Of a stretch of DNA of 64,000 nucleotides, positions 1-9,090 are shown piece by piece. Position 1 is the first letter of the stretch; every line of letters starts with the position of its first letter. Location: contig NZ_MTJN01000002.1 of NCBI RefSeq assembly GCF_002017865.1, positions 2,728,001-2,792,000 of the forward strand, read 5' to 3'. The notes below the pieces were generated by a model. The model was not told where the DNA came from and searched no databases. It was given only the letters and a program-made list of their open reading frames with translations. The position numbers and the translations under genes are program-made. The DNA is from Rhodoferax fermentans (GTDB taxonomy: Bacteria; Pseudomonadota; Gammaproteobacteria; Burkholderiales; Burkholderiaceae_C).

Positions 1-241
1 CCCGTGGCTGTCAGCTGGCGGGAGGGCTGGGACAGTGGGCTTGTATGTTAGCGCTGGCCGGGGTGCGGGTTGCGCTCGGCGCCGTCACGTGTCCGGCGGC
101 CCTGGTGGACGGGCGCAGGCCAGGTGCCATTGGATTTGGCTGGATTGCTTTTAAATAAATAGCTGTTAGCCCTTTGGATATAAGGGCTAGAGGCCATTTT
201 GGATTAAATCCTGCGGCAGAGTCTGGCCTGCCAACAGGGGC
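1..241. other. Intergenic stretch downstream of rnfH, no gene seen
   Basis: I see no convincing coding frame here. The stretch is the 3' side of the rnf operon up to the window edge. Its only recognisable element is one copy of the dispersed palindromic repeat (annotated separately). Confidence 0.5.
145..205. repeat. Dispersed palindromic intergenic repeat, copy 1
   Basis: The arms TAGCCCTT (167-174) and AAGGGCTA (182-189) form an 8-bp palindrome. It is preceded by an A/T-rich segment with AGCTG and followed by AGAGGCC. Similar copies lie near 9021, 12714, 14411, 23229, 35625, 54958 and 63417, all in intergenic DNA. This is the type of short repeat I know from Comamonadaceae genomes. Confidence 0.75.
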
Positions 242-511
242 TTACTCGTCGTCCTCAGCATTGCCGCGCAGTGCCGCCGGGTCGGCGGTGATGGGGCGGT
301 AAATTTCCACGCGCTGGCCGGGTTCCAGCCGCGCCTCCAGCGACACGGTCTTGCTGAAAATGCCCACTTTCTGGGTGCTCAGGTCCAGCGATGGAAAGCT
401 GCGGGTGATGCCGCTGAGTTCAATGGCCTCGCGCACGGTGGCGTGTTCGGGCACCTCGATCTCCAGCCAGGTTTGCCGATCCGGCAAGGCGTAGGCGACA
501 CTGACCTTCAT
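242..511 (-). CDS. rnfH: RnfH family protein (UPF0125)
   Basis: An 89-residue small acidic protein of the RnfH/UPF0125 family, which has a ubiquitin-like beta-grasp fold. The family pattern is visible: an N-terminal strand with VAYALPD, a central VGIFSK, and C-terminal RVEIYRPI followed by an acidic tail. It is the last gene of the rnf operon and its start overlaps the rnfE stop by 4 bp. RnfH is often encoded at the end of rnf operons, but its molecular role is not established. The position here suggests an accessory role in Rnf assembly or function. Confidence 0.85.
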   Translation of the reverse strand: MKVSVAYALPDRQTWLEIEVPEHATVREAIELSGITRSFPSLDLSTQKVGIFSKTVSLEARLEPGQRVEIYRPITADPAALRGNAEDDE

Positions 512-1197
512 GATGCGGCGGCCAGGCTGGGTGGTGTTTCTGCTGGCGCGGTTTTGGGCTGTGGTGCCTTTTGGCGTGCGTCCAGTGTGCGTTTGGCGGC
601 AATCATCAGCCCCAGCACAATGAAGCCGCCCGCGGGCAGGATCATCACCAGCGCCCCATCGCCCGGGTACAGGCGCGTCTCCAAAACCCCCATGGCTGGC
701 CCCAACAAGTTGGCTGCACCAGAGAACACCGTGCCACTGCCACCGATCTCACGCAGGGCGCCCATCAGCGTCAGCGCCAGCGTGAAACCCGCGCCCATCG
801 CCAGCCCGTCCAACGCCGACAAAGCCACGCTGTTTCTGCAGGCAAAAGATTCGGCCCGCCCGAGGATCAGGCAGTTCACCACAATCAGCGGAATGAACAA
901 GCCCAGCACCTTGTGCAACTCATGCAACCAGGCGTTCATGGCCAGGTCCACAATCGTCACCAGGGTGGCGATGATCAGCACAAAGGCGGGGATGCGCACC
1001 TCCTCGGTGATCAGGCCGCGTAACAACGCCACCAGCGCGTTGGAGGCAATCAGCACCGCCATGGTGGCCACCCCCATGCCCAGCCCCTGGGTGGCGGCCG
1101 AGGTCACGGCCAGTGTGGGACACAGCGACAACATCTGGCTGAACACCACATTGTTGCGCCACACGCCGTCAGAGATGATGTCGCGAACTTGACTCAT
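508..1197 (-). CDS. rnfE: Rnf complex subunit RnfE
   Basis: A 229-residue integral membrane subunit of the Rnf ferredoxin:NAD+ oxidoreductase. It carries the RnfE/RnfA hallmarks: WRNNVVFSQMLSLCPTLAV near residues 13-31 (the conserved Asn and Cys region), several hydrophobic helices, and ETRLYPGDGALVMILPAGGF near residues 163-182. RnfA and RnfE are homologous and form the inverted-topology membrane core that holds an Fe-S cluster between conserved cysteines. The alanine- and proline-rich C-terminal tail is non-conserved. The gene overlaps rnfG and rnfH by 4 bp each, indicating translational coupling. Confidence 0.95.
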   Translation of the reverse strand: MSQVRDIISDGVWRNNVVFSQMLSLCPTLAVTSAATQGLGMGVATMAVLIASNALVALLRGLITEEVRIPAFVLIIATLVTIVDLAMNAWLHELHKVLGLFIPLIVVNCLILGRAESFACRNSVALSALDGLAMGAGFTLALTLMGALREIGGSGTVFSGAANLLGPAMGVLETRLYPGDGALVMILPAGGFIVLGLMIAAKRTLDARQKAPQPKTAPAETPPSLAAAS

Positions 1198-1865
1198 GGT
1201 TGGGCCTCCTGAAGCAACTCGTCACGGTGCGCAGCAAACAGCCGCAGCCCGTCGCGCACGCCCTTGACCACCGCGCGTGGGGTGATCGTGGCCCCGGCAA
1301 ACTGGTCAAACGGGCCACCGTCCTTTTTCACGGCCCATTTCTCTTCGGGCGGGTCGGTCAAAGACTTTCCGGTGAAGCGGGTGATCCAGTCGGTGCGGCT
1401 CACTTCAATCTTGTCACCCAGACCGGGCGTTTCTGTGTGGTGCAGCACCCGCACACCCAGCAGTTGGCCGTTTTTGTTTATGCCCAGCAGCAGCCGGATG
1501 TCGCCGCTGTACCCGGAGGTGCTGGTCTCAAAGGCAACCCCGGTGATTTGCTTGGCTTGGCGCGCCCGGTACACCAGGACCGGTGCACCATCCACCAGCA
1601 ACTCCAAGGTGTCGCCCGCCGGGTTGTTGTCGTGGATGCTGGCCGGAATCACCTGCTCCAGCGAGTGGCGCAGGTCTTCCAGGGCGCTTTGTTCAATCGG
1701 CGCCTTGGTCAGGCTGTAGGCCACCGTCAGCAACAAGGTGGCGGCCAGCGAGAAGCCTCCCAGCACCACGGCATGTTTGGCCCCGCCAAGCTCCAGGAGC
1801 CTGGCCACACGCTCAGACAAAGAGCCCGGGAGAGCCGGTGAAGCGGTGTGATCGGTGGCATTCAT
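1194..1865 (-). CDS. rnfG: Rnf complex subunit RnfG (flavoprotein)
   Basis: A 223-residue protein with one N-terminal membrane anchor (about residues 31-52) and a periplasmic FMN-binding domain. The covalent FMN attachment motif is visible as FAGATIT at 189-195, with T193 as the expected flavinylation site. ApbE, encoded in the same operon, is the enzyme family that attaches FMN phosphoester-wise to this threonine. ETPGLGD (145-151) is also conserved in the family. Start and stop overlap rnfD and rnfE by 4 bp. Confidence 0.95.
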   Translation of the reverse strand: MNATDHTASPALPGSLSERVARLLELGGAKHAVVLGGFSLAATLLLTVAYSLTKAPIEQSALEDLRHSLEQVIPASIHDNNPAGDTLELLVDGAPVLVYRARQAKQITGVAFETSTSGYSGDIRLLLGINKNGQLLGVRVLHHTETPGLGDKIEVSRTDWITRFTGKSLTDPPEEKWAVKKDGGPFDQFAGATITPRAVVKGVRDGLRLFAAHRDELLQEAQP

Positions 1866-2947
1866 AGGGGTATCTTGGGTTTTTTGGTGTCCAGCGACTG
1901 GCCCCGCCGACTGCGGCCAAACACGCGCGGGCGAAAGCCCCGGTCAATCAGCGGCACCATCGCATTCATCAGCACCACAGCAAAGGCCACCCCTTCCGGA
2001 TACGCCCCGAGCGAGCGGATCACCCAGGTCAGGGCACCAATGCCCGCACCAAACAACAGCTGCCCACTGCGTGACACCGGCGAGGTCACGTAGTCAGTGG
2101 CGATGAAAAACGCGCCCAGCAAAGTGGCCCCGGACAACAGGTGGATCGGCATCGCGGCAAAGCGGCTTGGGTCCAGCGCGTTGGAGACCAGCGCCAGCGT
2201 GGCCAGGGTGCCCAGCATCGCCAGCGGGATATGCCAGGAGATGATGCGCAAGGCCAGCAGCAACAGCCCGCCTGCCAGCAGCAGGCCGGCCGAGGTTTCG
2301 CCCATCGACCCTGGTTCACGGCCTATGGCCAACTGCTCCGGGGGCGGCAGCTGTTCGGTGGTTTTGGCCACCGAGATGCCGCGTGAGTGTTCGGTTTTGA
2401 GCACACCCAGCGAGGTGGCCGCACTCATGTGCTCCGGCAGTGTGCTGTGGCCCGCCACATAGGTCAGGGCCTGGCTGAAGGAGGGGGCGTTGGCGCTGCC
2501 CAAGGGGGCCGGCGCCACCCACACCGTGAGCTGCACTGGGAATGAAATCAATAGCACGATGCGCGCAACCATCGCGGGGTTGAACATGTTTTGGCCCAAA
2601 CCGCCAAACAGGTGTTTGCCCAGCACAATCGCCACCAGCGCGCCCAGAAACCCGATCCACCACGGTGCCCAGGGCGGCAAACTCAGGGCCAGCAACCAGC
2701 CGGTCAGCAGGGCCGAGCCGTCCGCCAGCCGGGCGCGCACCGGCTGGCCCAGCAGCTTCAACATCAGCGCCTCTGCCGCCAAGGCCGTGGCCAGAGTGAT
2801 CACCAACAGAAAAATGGCAGGCCAGCCAAACAGCCACAAGCCGTAAGCAGTGGCTGGCAGCAGTGCCGCCATCACCCACAGCATGGTGCGGCTGATGCTG
2901 TTGACGGTGTGGGTGAAGGGCCCGGCCCGTGTGGCCATGGTGATCAT
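1862..2947 (-). CDS. rnfD: Rnf complex subunit RnfD (flavoprotein)
   Basis: A 361-residue polytopic membrane protein of the RnfD/NqrB family. Hydrophobic helices run throughout. FNPAMVARIVLL lies in the middle, and the C-terminal half contains HLLSGATLLGAFFIATDYVTSP, with the SGAT threonine as the expected covalent FMN site. It would form part of the cation-translocating electron path between RnfG and RnfC. Four-base overlaps with rnfC and rnfG support one transcript. Confidence 0.95.
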   Translation of the reverse strand: MITMATRAGPFTHTVNSISRTMLWVMAALLPATAYGLWLFGWPAIFLLVITLATALAAEALMLKLLGQPVRARLADGSALLTGWLLALSLPPWAPWWIGFLGALVAIVLGKHLFGGLGQNMFNPAMVARIVLLISFPVQLTVWVAPAPLGSANAPSFSQALTYVAGHSTLPEHMSAATSLGVLKTEHSRGISVAKTTEQLPPPEQLAIGREPGSMGETSAGLLLAGGLLLLALRIISWHIPLAMLGTLATLALVSNALDPSRFAAMPIHLLSGATLLGAFFIATDYVTSPVSRSGQLLFGAGIGALTWVIRSLGAYPEGVAFAVVLMNAMVPLIDRGFRPRVFGRSRRGQSLDTKKPKIPL

Positions 2948-4452
2948 GTGGATTCCTCCAGCTGGCTGGCAGGTGTGTCGACCGGCGCGGCGGCGCTGGC
3001 AGCTGCGGCGGCAGCTTTGGCGGCTTTGCGGGCGGCGGCGGCGGCCTTTTTGGCTTCGGCCTCGCGTGCGGCGCGTTCGTTGCGCGCCTGGATCAGGGAC
3101 CGGATGCGGTCCTGCCGCCTTGAGTCGCGGTCCAGCGCACCCAACTGACCTTTGGCGAAGTTGAAGTAATGCGACAGCGGGATGTGGGAGGGGCAGATGA
3201 ACGAGCAGGAGCCGCAGCTCACGCAGTCCTGCAGGCCGATGGCTTGTGCCCCTTGCAGGTCGCCCCGGCGCACCAGCTGCGCCATCTCCAGCGGCACCAG
3301 GCCGCAGGGGCAGGCTGAGACACAGCTGCCGCAGCGGATGCAGGGCGATTCGGCCCCGTCGTTGACCTCGTCGGCGGTGAGCGCCAGCACACCGCTGGTG
3401 CCCTTGACCACCGGCACCTGCACCGAGGGCAGGGGCGCACCCATCATCGGGCCGCCGCCAATGAGTTTGTGTGGCACCGGGTGCAGGCCGCCGCAGAACA
3501 CCAGCAGGTCCTCCACCAGTGTCCCCAAGGGCACATTGATGTTGGCCGGCTCGCGGATGCCGCGCCCGGACACAGTCACCACCCGGCTGATCAGGGGTTC
3601 ACCACTGCGCACGGTGCGGGCCACGGCGCGTGCGGTGGCCACGTTGTGCACCACCACACCAATGTCGGCGGTGAGTTTGCGTGAGGGTGTTTCGCGCCCG
3701 GTGCAGGCCAGCACCAGGTGGCGCTCGGAGCCCATCGGGAAACGGGTTGGCAGGGCCATCACCTTGATCCAGGGCTCTACCCGGGCTGCCTCGCGGATGG
3801 CGGCCAAGGCCTGTGGTTTGTTGCGCTCAATCGCAAACACCACCGACTGCACCTCCAGCGCATAGGCCAGGATACGCACACCGTCGATCACGGCGGCAGC
3901 CTCTTCGCGCATCAGTCGGTCATCGCAGGTCAGGTAGGGTTCACATTCGGCACCGTTGATCAGCAGGGTGTCGAGCTGGTAACGACTCTTCAAGTCAAGC
4001 TTCACCGCAGACGGGAAAGCCGCACCACCCATGCCCACAATGCCCGCAGCTGCCACCCGGCTGTTGAGTTCAGCGGGTGTCACCCCCAGCGGAAAATCGT
4101 CGGTGATGGGTTTGGGCAGTTCGGCCCAGCGGTCTTGCCCGTCGGTGTCAATGACGATGGTCTTTTGCCGCAAACCCGACGGGTGGGGTGCCACATACTC
4201 TTCAATGGCAACCACCGTGCCGGAGCTCGAAGCATGCACTGGCGCCGACAAACCCGGTGCCGCCTTGGCAATCAACTGGCCCTTGAGCACGGTGTCACCC
4301 ACGACCACCACGGGCAGGGCAGGGGCGCCAATGTGTTGCTGCAGCGGCAGGTAGAGCCTGCGCGGCAGCGGCATGGGCACCACCGCTTTTTCGCTGGACA
4401 GTTCCTTGTGGTACTGCAGCTTGACTCCGCCACGAACACGAAAAGACCACAT
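2944..4452 (-). CDS. rnfC: Rnf complex subunit RnfC (NADH-binding Fe-S flavoprotein)
   Basis: A 502-residue peripheral subunit, the NADH dehydrogenase-like module of Rnf. It has a glycine-rich nucleotide and flavin region (GIVGMGGAAFPSAVKL), then two 4Fe-4S motifs: C-IRC-GSC-VSACP near residues 369-380 and C-VSCGSC-SFICP near 407-417. The C-terminus is a long Ala/Lys-rich tail that varies in length between species. In N2-fixing bacteria Rnf is thought to run in reverse, using ion motive force to push NADH electrons to ferredoxin. The gene overlaps rnfD by 4 bp. Confidence 0.96.
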   Translation of the reverse strand: MWSFRVRGGVKLQYHKELSSEKAVVPMPLPRRLYLPLQQHIGAPALPVVVVGDTVLKGQLIAKAAPGLSAPVHASSSGTVVAIEEYVAPHPSGLRQKTIVIDTDGQDRWAELPKPITDDFPLGVTPAELNSRVAAAGIVGMGGAAFPSAVKLDLKSRYQLDTLLINGAECEPYLTCDDRLMREEAAAVIDGVRILAYALEVQSVVFAIERNKPQALAAIREAARVEPWIKVMALPTRFPMGSERHLVLACTGRETPSRKLTADIGVVVHNVATARAVARTVRSGEPLISRVVTVSGRGIREPANINVPLGTLVEDLLVFCGGLHPVPHKLIGGGPMMGAPLPSVQVPVVKGTSGVLALTADEVNDGAESPCIRCGSCVSACPCGLVPLEMAQLVRRGDLQGAQAIGLQDCVSCGSCSFICPSHIPLSHYFNFAKGQLGALDRDSRRQDRIRSLIQARNERAAREAEAKKAAAAARKAAKAAAAAASAAAPVDTPASQLEEST

Positions 4453-4467
4453 GCTGAAACGTCCTCG

Positions 4468-5049
4468 TTATTCGGTTGTCAAAGGGGTGGCCACAGCCGC
4501 TTTGGGCTTGGGTTTGGGCCAATGCCAGGTAGCCAGTGTTGGCAGCACCGGTTTCATCACAATCGCTTGGGTCGGGCACTCGGCCACACACAGGCCGCAG
4601 GCGTAGCAGGCCTCGGGCAGCACCGTGTGCATCTGTTTGGCGGCCCCCACAATCGCGTCCGAGCCACACTTGCGGATGCAGCGGGTGCACCCAATACAAC
4701 GCGCTTCTTCCACCCACGCCACCGTGGGCAAGGCCTCTTCTGAGCCATCCATCACCAGTCGCACACCCAGCAGGTCCGCCACACGTTGTGCGGTGGAGGC
4801 GCCACCGGGTGGGCAGGCACTGGGGGCGGCGCGGCCGTCCACCATGGCAGCGGCGGCCTGTTTGCACCCGGCAAAACCACATTGGGCACAGTTGGAGCCT
4901 GGCAGCAGCGCGGCCACCGCCTCGGCGCGGTCATCCACCGGTGTTGACAAATAACGTGAGGCCACGCCCAGAATCACGCCCAGAACCGTGCCCAGCACAC
5001 CGATGGCGCCCACCGCCTGCGCGGCATGGCTGAGTGCGGTCGCGTCCAT
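4468..5049 (-). CDS. rnfB: Rnf complex subunit RnfB (ferredoxin-like)
   Basis: A 193-residue protein with an N-terminal membrane anchor (about residues 10-30). It then has the RnfB C-X2-C-X4-C segment (CAQCGFAGC) and two 4Fe-4S ferredoxin motifs (CIGCTRCIRKC and CYACGLCVAEC). RnfB is the cytoplasmic exit point to soluble ferredoxin, the likely donor to nitrogenase reductase. Its start codon overlaps the rnfA stop by one base (TGATG). Confidence 0.96.
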   Translation of the reverse strand: MDATALSHAAQAVGAIGVLGTVLGVILGVASRYLSTPVDDRAEAVAALLPGSNCAQCGFAGCKQAAAAMVDGRAAPSACPPGGASTAQRVADLLGVRLVMDGSEEALPTVAWVEEARCIGCTRCIRKCGSDAIVGAAKQMHTVLPEACYACGLCVAECPTQAIVMKPVLPTLATWHWPKPKPKAAVATPLTTE

Positions 5050-5630
5050 CAGTGGCCTCCCAGTCCGGCAAAACCCATGAACGCCAGCGACAAGACCCCG
5101 GCGGTGATGAAACCAATCGGCGCCCCCTCAAAGGCCTTGGGCACCGAGGCCAGGGCCAGGCGTTCACGCAGCCCGGCAAAAATCACCAGCACCAGACCAA
5201 AACCCGAGGCCGCACCAAAGCCGCGCAGCAGGCTGGCGACAAAACCGTGACCGGCCTGGATCGTCAGCAGCGCAATACCCAGCACCGCGCAGTTGGTGGT
5301 GATCAGCGGCAGGTAGACACCCAGCGCCTCGTACAGCGGCGGCGAGATGCGCCGGATCACCATCTCGGTGAACTGCACCACCGCCGCAATCACCAGGATG
5401 AAGGTCATCGTGCGCAGGAAGGACAGGTCCAGCGGCGCCAGCAGCATCGCCTCGGCCACCCAGACAAAACCGGTCGACAAGGTCAGCACAAAGGTGGTGG
5501 CCAGGCCCATGCCGATGGCGGTGTCGATGCGCGAGGACGTGCCCATGAACGGGCACAGGCCCAAAAACTTGGCCAACACCACGTTGTTGACAATGGCAGT
5601 GCTCAGCAGCACAAGCAAAAAGTCGTGCAT
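5049..5630 (-). CDS. rnfA: Rnf complex subunit RnfA
   Basis: A 193-residue integral membrane subunit. The N-terminus [29 protein letters not shown] matches RnfA/RsxA/NqrE, including the conserved Asn pair and Cys; a second Cys lies in [11 protein letters not shown]. About six hydrophobic helices are seen. I place the start at the ATG at 5630, which overlaps the preceding stop as TGATG. A GTG one codon upstream (5633) is the alternative. Confidence 0.95.
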   Translation of the reverse strand: MHDFLLVLLSTAIVNNVVLAKFLGLCPFMGTSSRIDTAIGMGLATTFVLTLSTGFVWVAEAMLLAPLDLSFLRTMTFILVIAAVVQFTEMVIRRISPPLYEALGVYLPLITTNCAVLGIALLTIQAGHGFVASLLRGFGAASGFGLVLVIFAGLRERLALASVPKAFEGAPIGFITAGVLSLAFMGFAGLGGH

Positions 5631-6163
5631 CACAGACCTCGCTGCTCAACCACGGGAATGGCCACCCGGCGCAGGGACTGCGCGCCGGACGATGGGCATG
5701 AGGAACCCGATGTACTGCTGGCGCGCCCCAGCACCACCGGCACCAGCGCCTCACGCCAACGCCGCGCCAGCACCCGTGCCGCAGCCACACCCAGCAACAA
5801 ACCTGCCAGCGCCGCGACCACCGCCACCGTGTCACCTGCCGTTTGCAGGGCACTGGCGGCGACCAGCATCGTCAGCAGCGGCAAGGCATAAGCGGTCAGA
5901 GAGGCGCGTGTCAGCGCACGGCGGTCCACCCCCACCAACACCTGGTCACCCAAGGCCAGCAGGGGCTGGCCTGGCCCCAGGTCGCGTGGTACACACCAAC
6001 TGGCGCCGCGTTTGGCCTTGCCACTGCCACAGGCACTTTGGGTGGCGCAGCTGCCACAGGCTGCTGGCGCCTCGGTGGCCAGCCAGACCTGGTCACCGTC
6101 GATACCGACCACGCGGGCCAGGCCCTTGATCAAGGCTTCATCGGGTGGGGTGGGCGTGTTCAT
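5630..6163 (-). CDS. RseC/MucC-family membrane protein
   Basis: A 177-residue protein of the SoxR-reducing-system/RseC family. It has an N-terminal domain with a cysteine-rich [15 protein letters not shown] segment (about residues 31-45 from the chosen start), a beta-rich part ([15 protein letters not shown]), then two hydrophobic helices. RseC-type proteins accompany Rnf/Rsx operons and may help reduce or assemble Fe-S partners. The start at 6163 overlaps the apbE stop as ATGA. An in-frame ATG 16 codons upstream would run into apbE and is less likely. Confidence 0.85.
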   Translation of the reverse strand: MNTPTPPDEALIKGLARVVGIDGDQVWLATEAPAACGSCATQSACGSGKAKRGASWCVPRDLGPGQPLLALGDQVLVGVDRRALTRASLTAYALPLLTMLVAASALQTAGDTVAVVAALAGLLLGVAAARVLARRWREALVPVVLGRASSTSGSSCPSSGAQSLRRVAIPVVEQRGL

Positions 6164-7212
6164 GACAGCTCGCTGACCTGGCCAGCGTGGTTGATGCAAA
6201 TGGCACGGCAACCCGGTTGGGTGCGCAACAGGGCCAGCCGCGCTGACACATCGGTGCTGGGAATCAGCGCCAGCGCGGTGGACAAGGCGTCACCTTGCGT
6301 GGCTGTGGGCGCCACCACCGTGACACTTTCATAAGCGGGGGCGGTGCGACCGGTGCGCGCATTGATCAGGTGGGTGTAGAGGCCAGCGTCGTCCAGCCGG
6401 GTGCCATAACCACCGGAGGTGGCCACCGCCTGGTCCAGCACCGACAGGGTGTGGATGGCCCGGTTGGGTTCACGCGGGTCAGCCAAACCAATTTGCCAGG
6501 CCGAACCATCGGGTTTGGGCGCCACCGCGCGGGGCTCACCCATGTCGACCAGCATGTGGCTGAAGCCGTGGCTGCGTAACACCGTGCTGCAGCGGTCGGT
6601 GATGAAGCCTTGCGCCACCCCGTTGAGTGACAGCGCCATGCCGGGTCGGGCCAGCCGAACCTGGGAGCCTGTTATCTGCACACCCTGCCAGCCCACCAGG
6701 GCTCGGGCCTGCGCCACCTGGTTTGCGGCCGGTGGCGCGGTGTTGGCGCCGGTCACAAAATGCTCAAAGTACAGGCGCCACAGCGGCTGGATGCTGGGGT
6801 CAAACACGCCCTTGGAGGCCGCCGCCATGGCCAGCGCGGTGCCCAGCAGCGAGACAAATTCGGGTGGCGCATCCTTGAGCCGACCGCTGCGGTTGAGCTC
6901 GGAGATCAGCGAGTCAGCACGAAACAGGCTGAACATGGCCTCCAGCCGGTTCACCTCGGCCAGCGTGGCTGTCAAGGCCGCCTGGGCACGTGTTGTGTCG
7001 CCCCCATGGTGAAGGATCACCGAGGCGGGCGCACCCATGGCCAACCCTTGCCATTGCAGCGGGGCAGCATGGGCGTTTTGTTGAACGCGCCAGGCCACCA
7101 GCGGCACAGCCGCAGCCATCAGCATCAGGCGGCGCCGGGTCAGCAGACCCTGACGGGGCGCAGCAACAGCCTGACTGGCAGCCGTGACAGGGTGTGAAGG
7201 GCGGTGGGACAC
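6160..7212 (-). CDS. apbE: FAD:protein FMN transferase ApbE
   Basis: A 350-residue flavin transferase that attaches FMN to threonine of RnfG and RnfD. The N-terminus has a twin-arginine-like export signal (TRRRLMLMAAAVPLVAW) and the mature protein begins after AHA. Conserved ApbE features are AMGAPASVILHH, SLNGVAQGFITDR, VDMGEPRAV and the late THLINARTGRTAPAY with DALSTALALI (metal and FAD binding). I chose the GTG start because AAGGAG lies five bases upstream. Earlier in-frame starts lie inside nifW and give non-homologous residues. The position between nifW and rnf fits maturation of the Rnf flavoproteins. Confidence 0.92.
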   Translation of the reverse strand: MSHRPSHPVTAASQAVAAPRQGLLTRRRLMLMAAAVPLVAWRVQQNAHAAPLQWQGLAMGAPASVILHHGGDTTRAQAALTATLAEVNRLEAMFSLFRADSLISELNRSGRLKDAPPEFVSLLGTALAMAAASKGVFDPSIQPLWRLYFEHFVTGANTAPPAANQVAQARALVGWQGVQITGSQVRLARPGMALSLNGVAQGFITDRCSTVLRSHGFSHMLVDMGEPRAVAPKPDGSAWQIGLADPREPNRAIHTLSVLDQAVATSGGYGTRLDDAGLYTHLINARTGRTAPAYESVTVVAPTATQGDALSTALALIPSTDVSARLALLRTQPGCRAICINHAGQVSELS

Positions 7213-7246
7213 GGTGACTCCTTGGGGCTGGTCGGGGTGGTGCGCT

Positions 7247-7585
7247 TCAGGCCAGGGCGTGGCGCGGCAGCGATGACTTGAGGCTGTCCAGCGACACATG
7301 CTGGCGGCCGTTGACGTCCTGGAACACCTTGAACACCTTTTCCTGTGCCGGGGTGGACTTGACAAAGTCGTTGTAGGCCTTGACCAGCTGTTCGCGGTAC
7401 GCGGTGTACAAGCCCACTTCGTTGCTCTCGGCCAGCAGGTTCTCTTGGCGGATGTACTGGAAGAAACGTTTGAGGATGTGCAGGCGGCTGACGTTGACCA
7501 CACGCTGCTCAAACGGCACCCCGAAGTAATGCAGGAAGTCCTCGGCCGAGGAGAGGGCTTTGAGCTGTTGAAGAAAGGTTTCCAT
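7247..7585 (-). CDS. nifW: Nitrogenase-stabilizing/protective protein NifW
   Basis: A 112-residue protein matching the NifW family along its whole length: LSSAEDFLHYFGVPFEQRVVNVSRLHILKRF near the N-terminus and YREQLVKAYNDFVKSTPAQEKVFKVFQD in the middle. NifW associates with the MoFe protein and helps protect or mature it against oxygen. It lies 42 bp after nifV in the same operon, the usual nifV-nifW pairing. Confidence 0.95.
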   Translation of the reverse strand: METFLQQLKALSSAEDFLHYFGVPFEQRVVNVSRLHILKRFFQYIRQENLLAESNEVGLYTAYREQLVKAYNDFVKSTPAQEKVFKVFQDVNGRQHVSLDSLKSSLPRHALA

Positions 7586-7627
7586 GGGACGTCCTCCGGT
7601 GTGGCTGTGGGTTATTCATGTGGTGGC

Positions 7628-8785
7628 TCATGCGGCCCGGGCAAAAGCCAGTGGTGTCGGCCGTGCCAAAGACTCCAACAAAAAGCCACGCAACTCGTCC
7701 GCTGTGGCTTCCTGCTTGACACGCATGGCATGGTCGCGGATGCGCCCGAGCAGGCGGGCGGTCAGGGCGTCGTCGTCCAGCACCACCCCCATCTGGGCAT
7801 AAGCCTGGCGCACAGCCTGGGAGCCCGAGTGTTTGCCCAGCACGGTGCGGCGCTGGCGACCTAGCTCCGACGGGTCAAAACTCTCGTAGGTCGAGGCGTT
7901 CTTGAGCAGACCGTCGATGTGGATGCCGGACTCGTGGGTGAATACGGCCTCACCCACAATGCTTTTGTTGAACGCCACCTGGCGACCCGAGGCGCGTGCC
8001 ACCAGGCGCGAGATGGTCACCAGCGCTTGTGTGTCAACGCCGGTGCAAGCGTGGTGCAGGTGGCGCACCCCCATCACCACCTCTTCAAGCGCCGCGTTGC
8101 CAGCACGTTCACCCAGGCCGTTGACGGTGGTGTTGGCATGGGTGGCGCCAGCGCGCAGCGCGGCCAGGGTGTTGGCGGTGGCCAGGCCCAGGTCGTTGTG
8201 GGCGTGGATTTCGATCTCGATGTCGACCGCGTCGCGCAGGCGGGCGATGGCGTCATGGGTGGTGAACGGGTCGAGCACCCCCAGCGTGTCGGCAAACCGG
8301 ATGCGGCTGGCACCACAGGCCTGCGCCCGGCGTGCCACCAGCGACAGAAATTGCGGGTCAGCACGTGAGGCATCTTCGGCACCCAGCGACACCGTGCGGC
8401 CACTGGCCACCGCCTGGCTGATCACCCGCGTGACTTGTTCAAGCGCCCAGTCGCGTGACTGGTTCAGCTTGTGCTGCAGGTGAATGTCTGACACGGGAAT
8501 CGACAGATGGATGATCTCCGCATCACAACGCAGGGCGTTGGCCAGATCGGCCTCGGTCAGGCGGCCCCAGACCATCAGCCGCGCGGGTAACTGGAGGGCC
8601 GCGATGGCGTTGATGCAGGCGATCTCTTCCTCACCCATGGCGGGTATGCCAACCTCCATCTCGGGCACACCCGCTGCTGAGAGCGCGGTGGCAATCGCAC
8701 ACTTCTCGGCCACCGTGAACGCGACACCGGCGGTTTGTTCGCCGTCGCGCAGGGTGGTGTCGTTGATGATGGGGTTCAGAGGCAT
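7628..8785 (-). CDS. nifV: Homocitrate synthase NifV
   Basis: A 385-residue enzyme that condenses acetyl-CoA and 2-oxoglutarate to homocitrate, the organic ligand of FeMo-co. The DRE-TIM metallolyase signature is at the N-terminus ([17 protein letters not shown]), followed by [21 protein letters not shown] and [17 protein letters not shown] (metal and substrate residues). The C-terminal part has GKHSGSQAV. The shorter length and [13 protein letters not shown] distinguish it from the leuA gene elsewhere in this window. It is the first gene of the nifV-nifW-apbE-rnf operon. GGAAG lies before the ATG, and a sigma-54 promoter begins about 16 bp upstream. Confidence 0.95.
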   Translation of the reverse strand: MPLNPIINDTTLRDGEQTAGVAFTVAEKCAIATALSAAGVPEMEVGIPAMGEEEIACINAIAALQLPARLMVWGRLTEADLANALRCDAEIIHLSIPVSDIHLQHKLNQSRDWALEQVTRVISQAVASGRTVSLGAEDASRADPQFLSLVARRAQACGASRIRFADTLGVLDPFTTHDAIARLRDAVDIEIEIHAHNDLGLATANTLAALRAGATHANTTVNGLGERAGNAALEEVVMGVRHLHHACTGVDTQALVTISRLVARASGRQVAFNKSIVGEAVFTHESGIHIDGLLKNASTYESFDPSELGRQRRTVLGKHSGSQAVRQAYAQMGVVLDDDALTARLLGRIRDHAMRVKQEATADELRGFLLESLARPTPLAFARAA

Positions 8786-8812
8786 GGTGTCGCTTCCTTT
8801 GCCTACCTCTTT

Positions 8813-8827
8813 GCAAGGCTTATGCCA
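8813..8827 (-). promoter_or_regulatory. Sigma-54 (-24/-12) promoter of nifV-rnf operon
   Basis: Read on the minus strand the sequence is TGGCAT-AAGCC-TTGC followed by A. The -24 GG and -12 GC have the required 10-base spacing, and all invariant bases of the sigma-54 consensus match. The predicted transcript start is near 8801, leaving a roughly 15-base leader before the nifV ATG. Confidence 0.85.
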
Positions 8828-8931
8828 TCTGCTTTTGCGCCCTTTTTCAGCTATTTAGCCCGATTGGCGGGCCCGTTTGTCGGTTCTGGGTGGCACTTTC
8901 AGGCCAGCTGGCCGACGGTGCTTGTCGGAAT

Positions 8932-8947
8932 TGTGGTGTTTCGCACA
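8932..8947. promoter_or_regulatory. NifA upstream activator site for nifV
   Basis: TGT-GGTGTTTCGC-ACA is an exact TGT-N10-ACA NifA site. Its centre is about 138 bp upstream of the predicted nifV transcript start, within the usual range for looping to a sigma-54 promoter. Confidence 0.7.
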
Positions 8948-9020
8948 GAGCGTGGCTGCGCAGCAACACGCCGTGGTCCGGCGGAGGATGGGCGCCGGAT
9001 TGCTGCGACTTCCATAGTGA

Positions 9021-9045
9021 CTAGCCCTTGATAAACAAGGGCTAG
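9021..9045. repeat. Dispersed palindromic repeat, copy 2
   Basis: A perfect 10-bp inverted repeat, CTAGCCCTTG / CAAGGGCTAG, with a 5-base loop, followed by AAGGTGATTT. It is the cleanest palindrome of the family in this window. It could form a hairpin in transcripts reading out of the flanking gene. Confidence 0.8.
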
Positions 9046-9090
9046 AAGGTGATTTCATTCGAAAACTGGACCTCAGCCCAACAGATGCGA

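Larger units (their letters stand above)
8786..9090. other. Intergenic regulatory region between nifV and the LOG-family gene
   Basis: This 305-bp region holds the nifV sigma-54 promoter (8813-8827), the TGT-N10-ACA site (8932-8947) and a palindromic repeat copy (9021-9045). No gene is seen in it. Confidence 0.7.
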
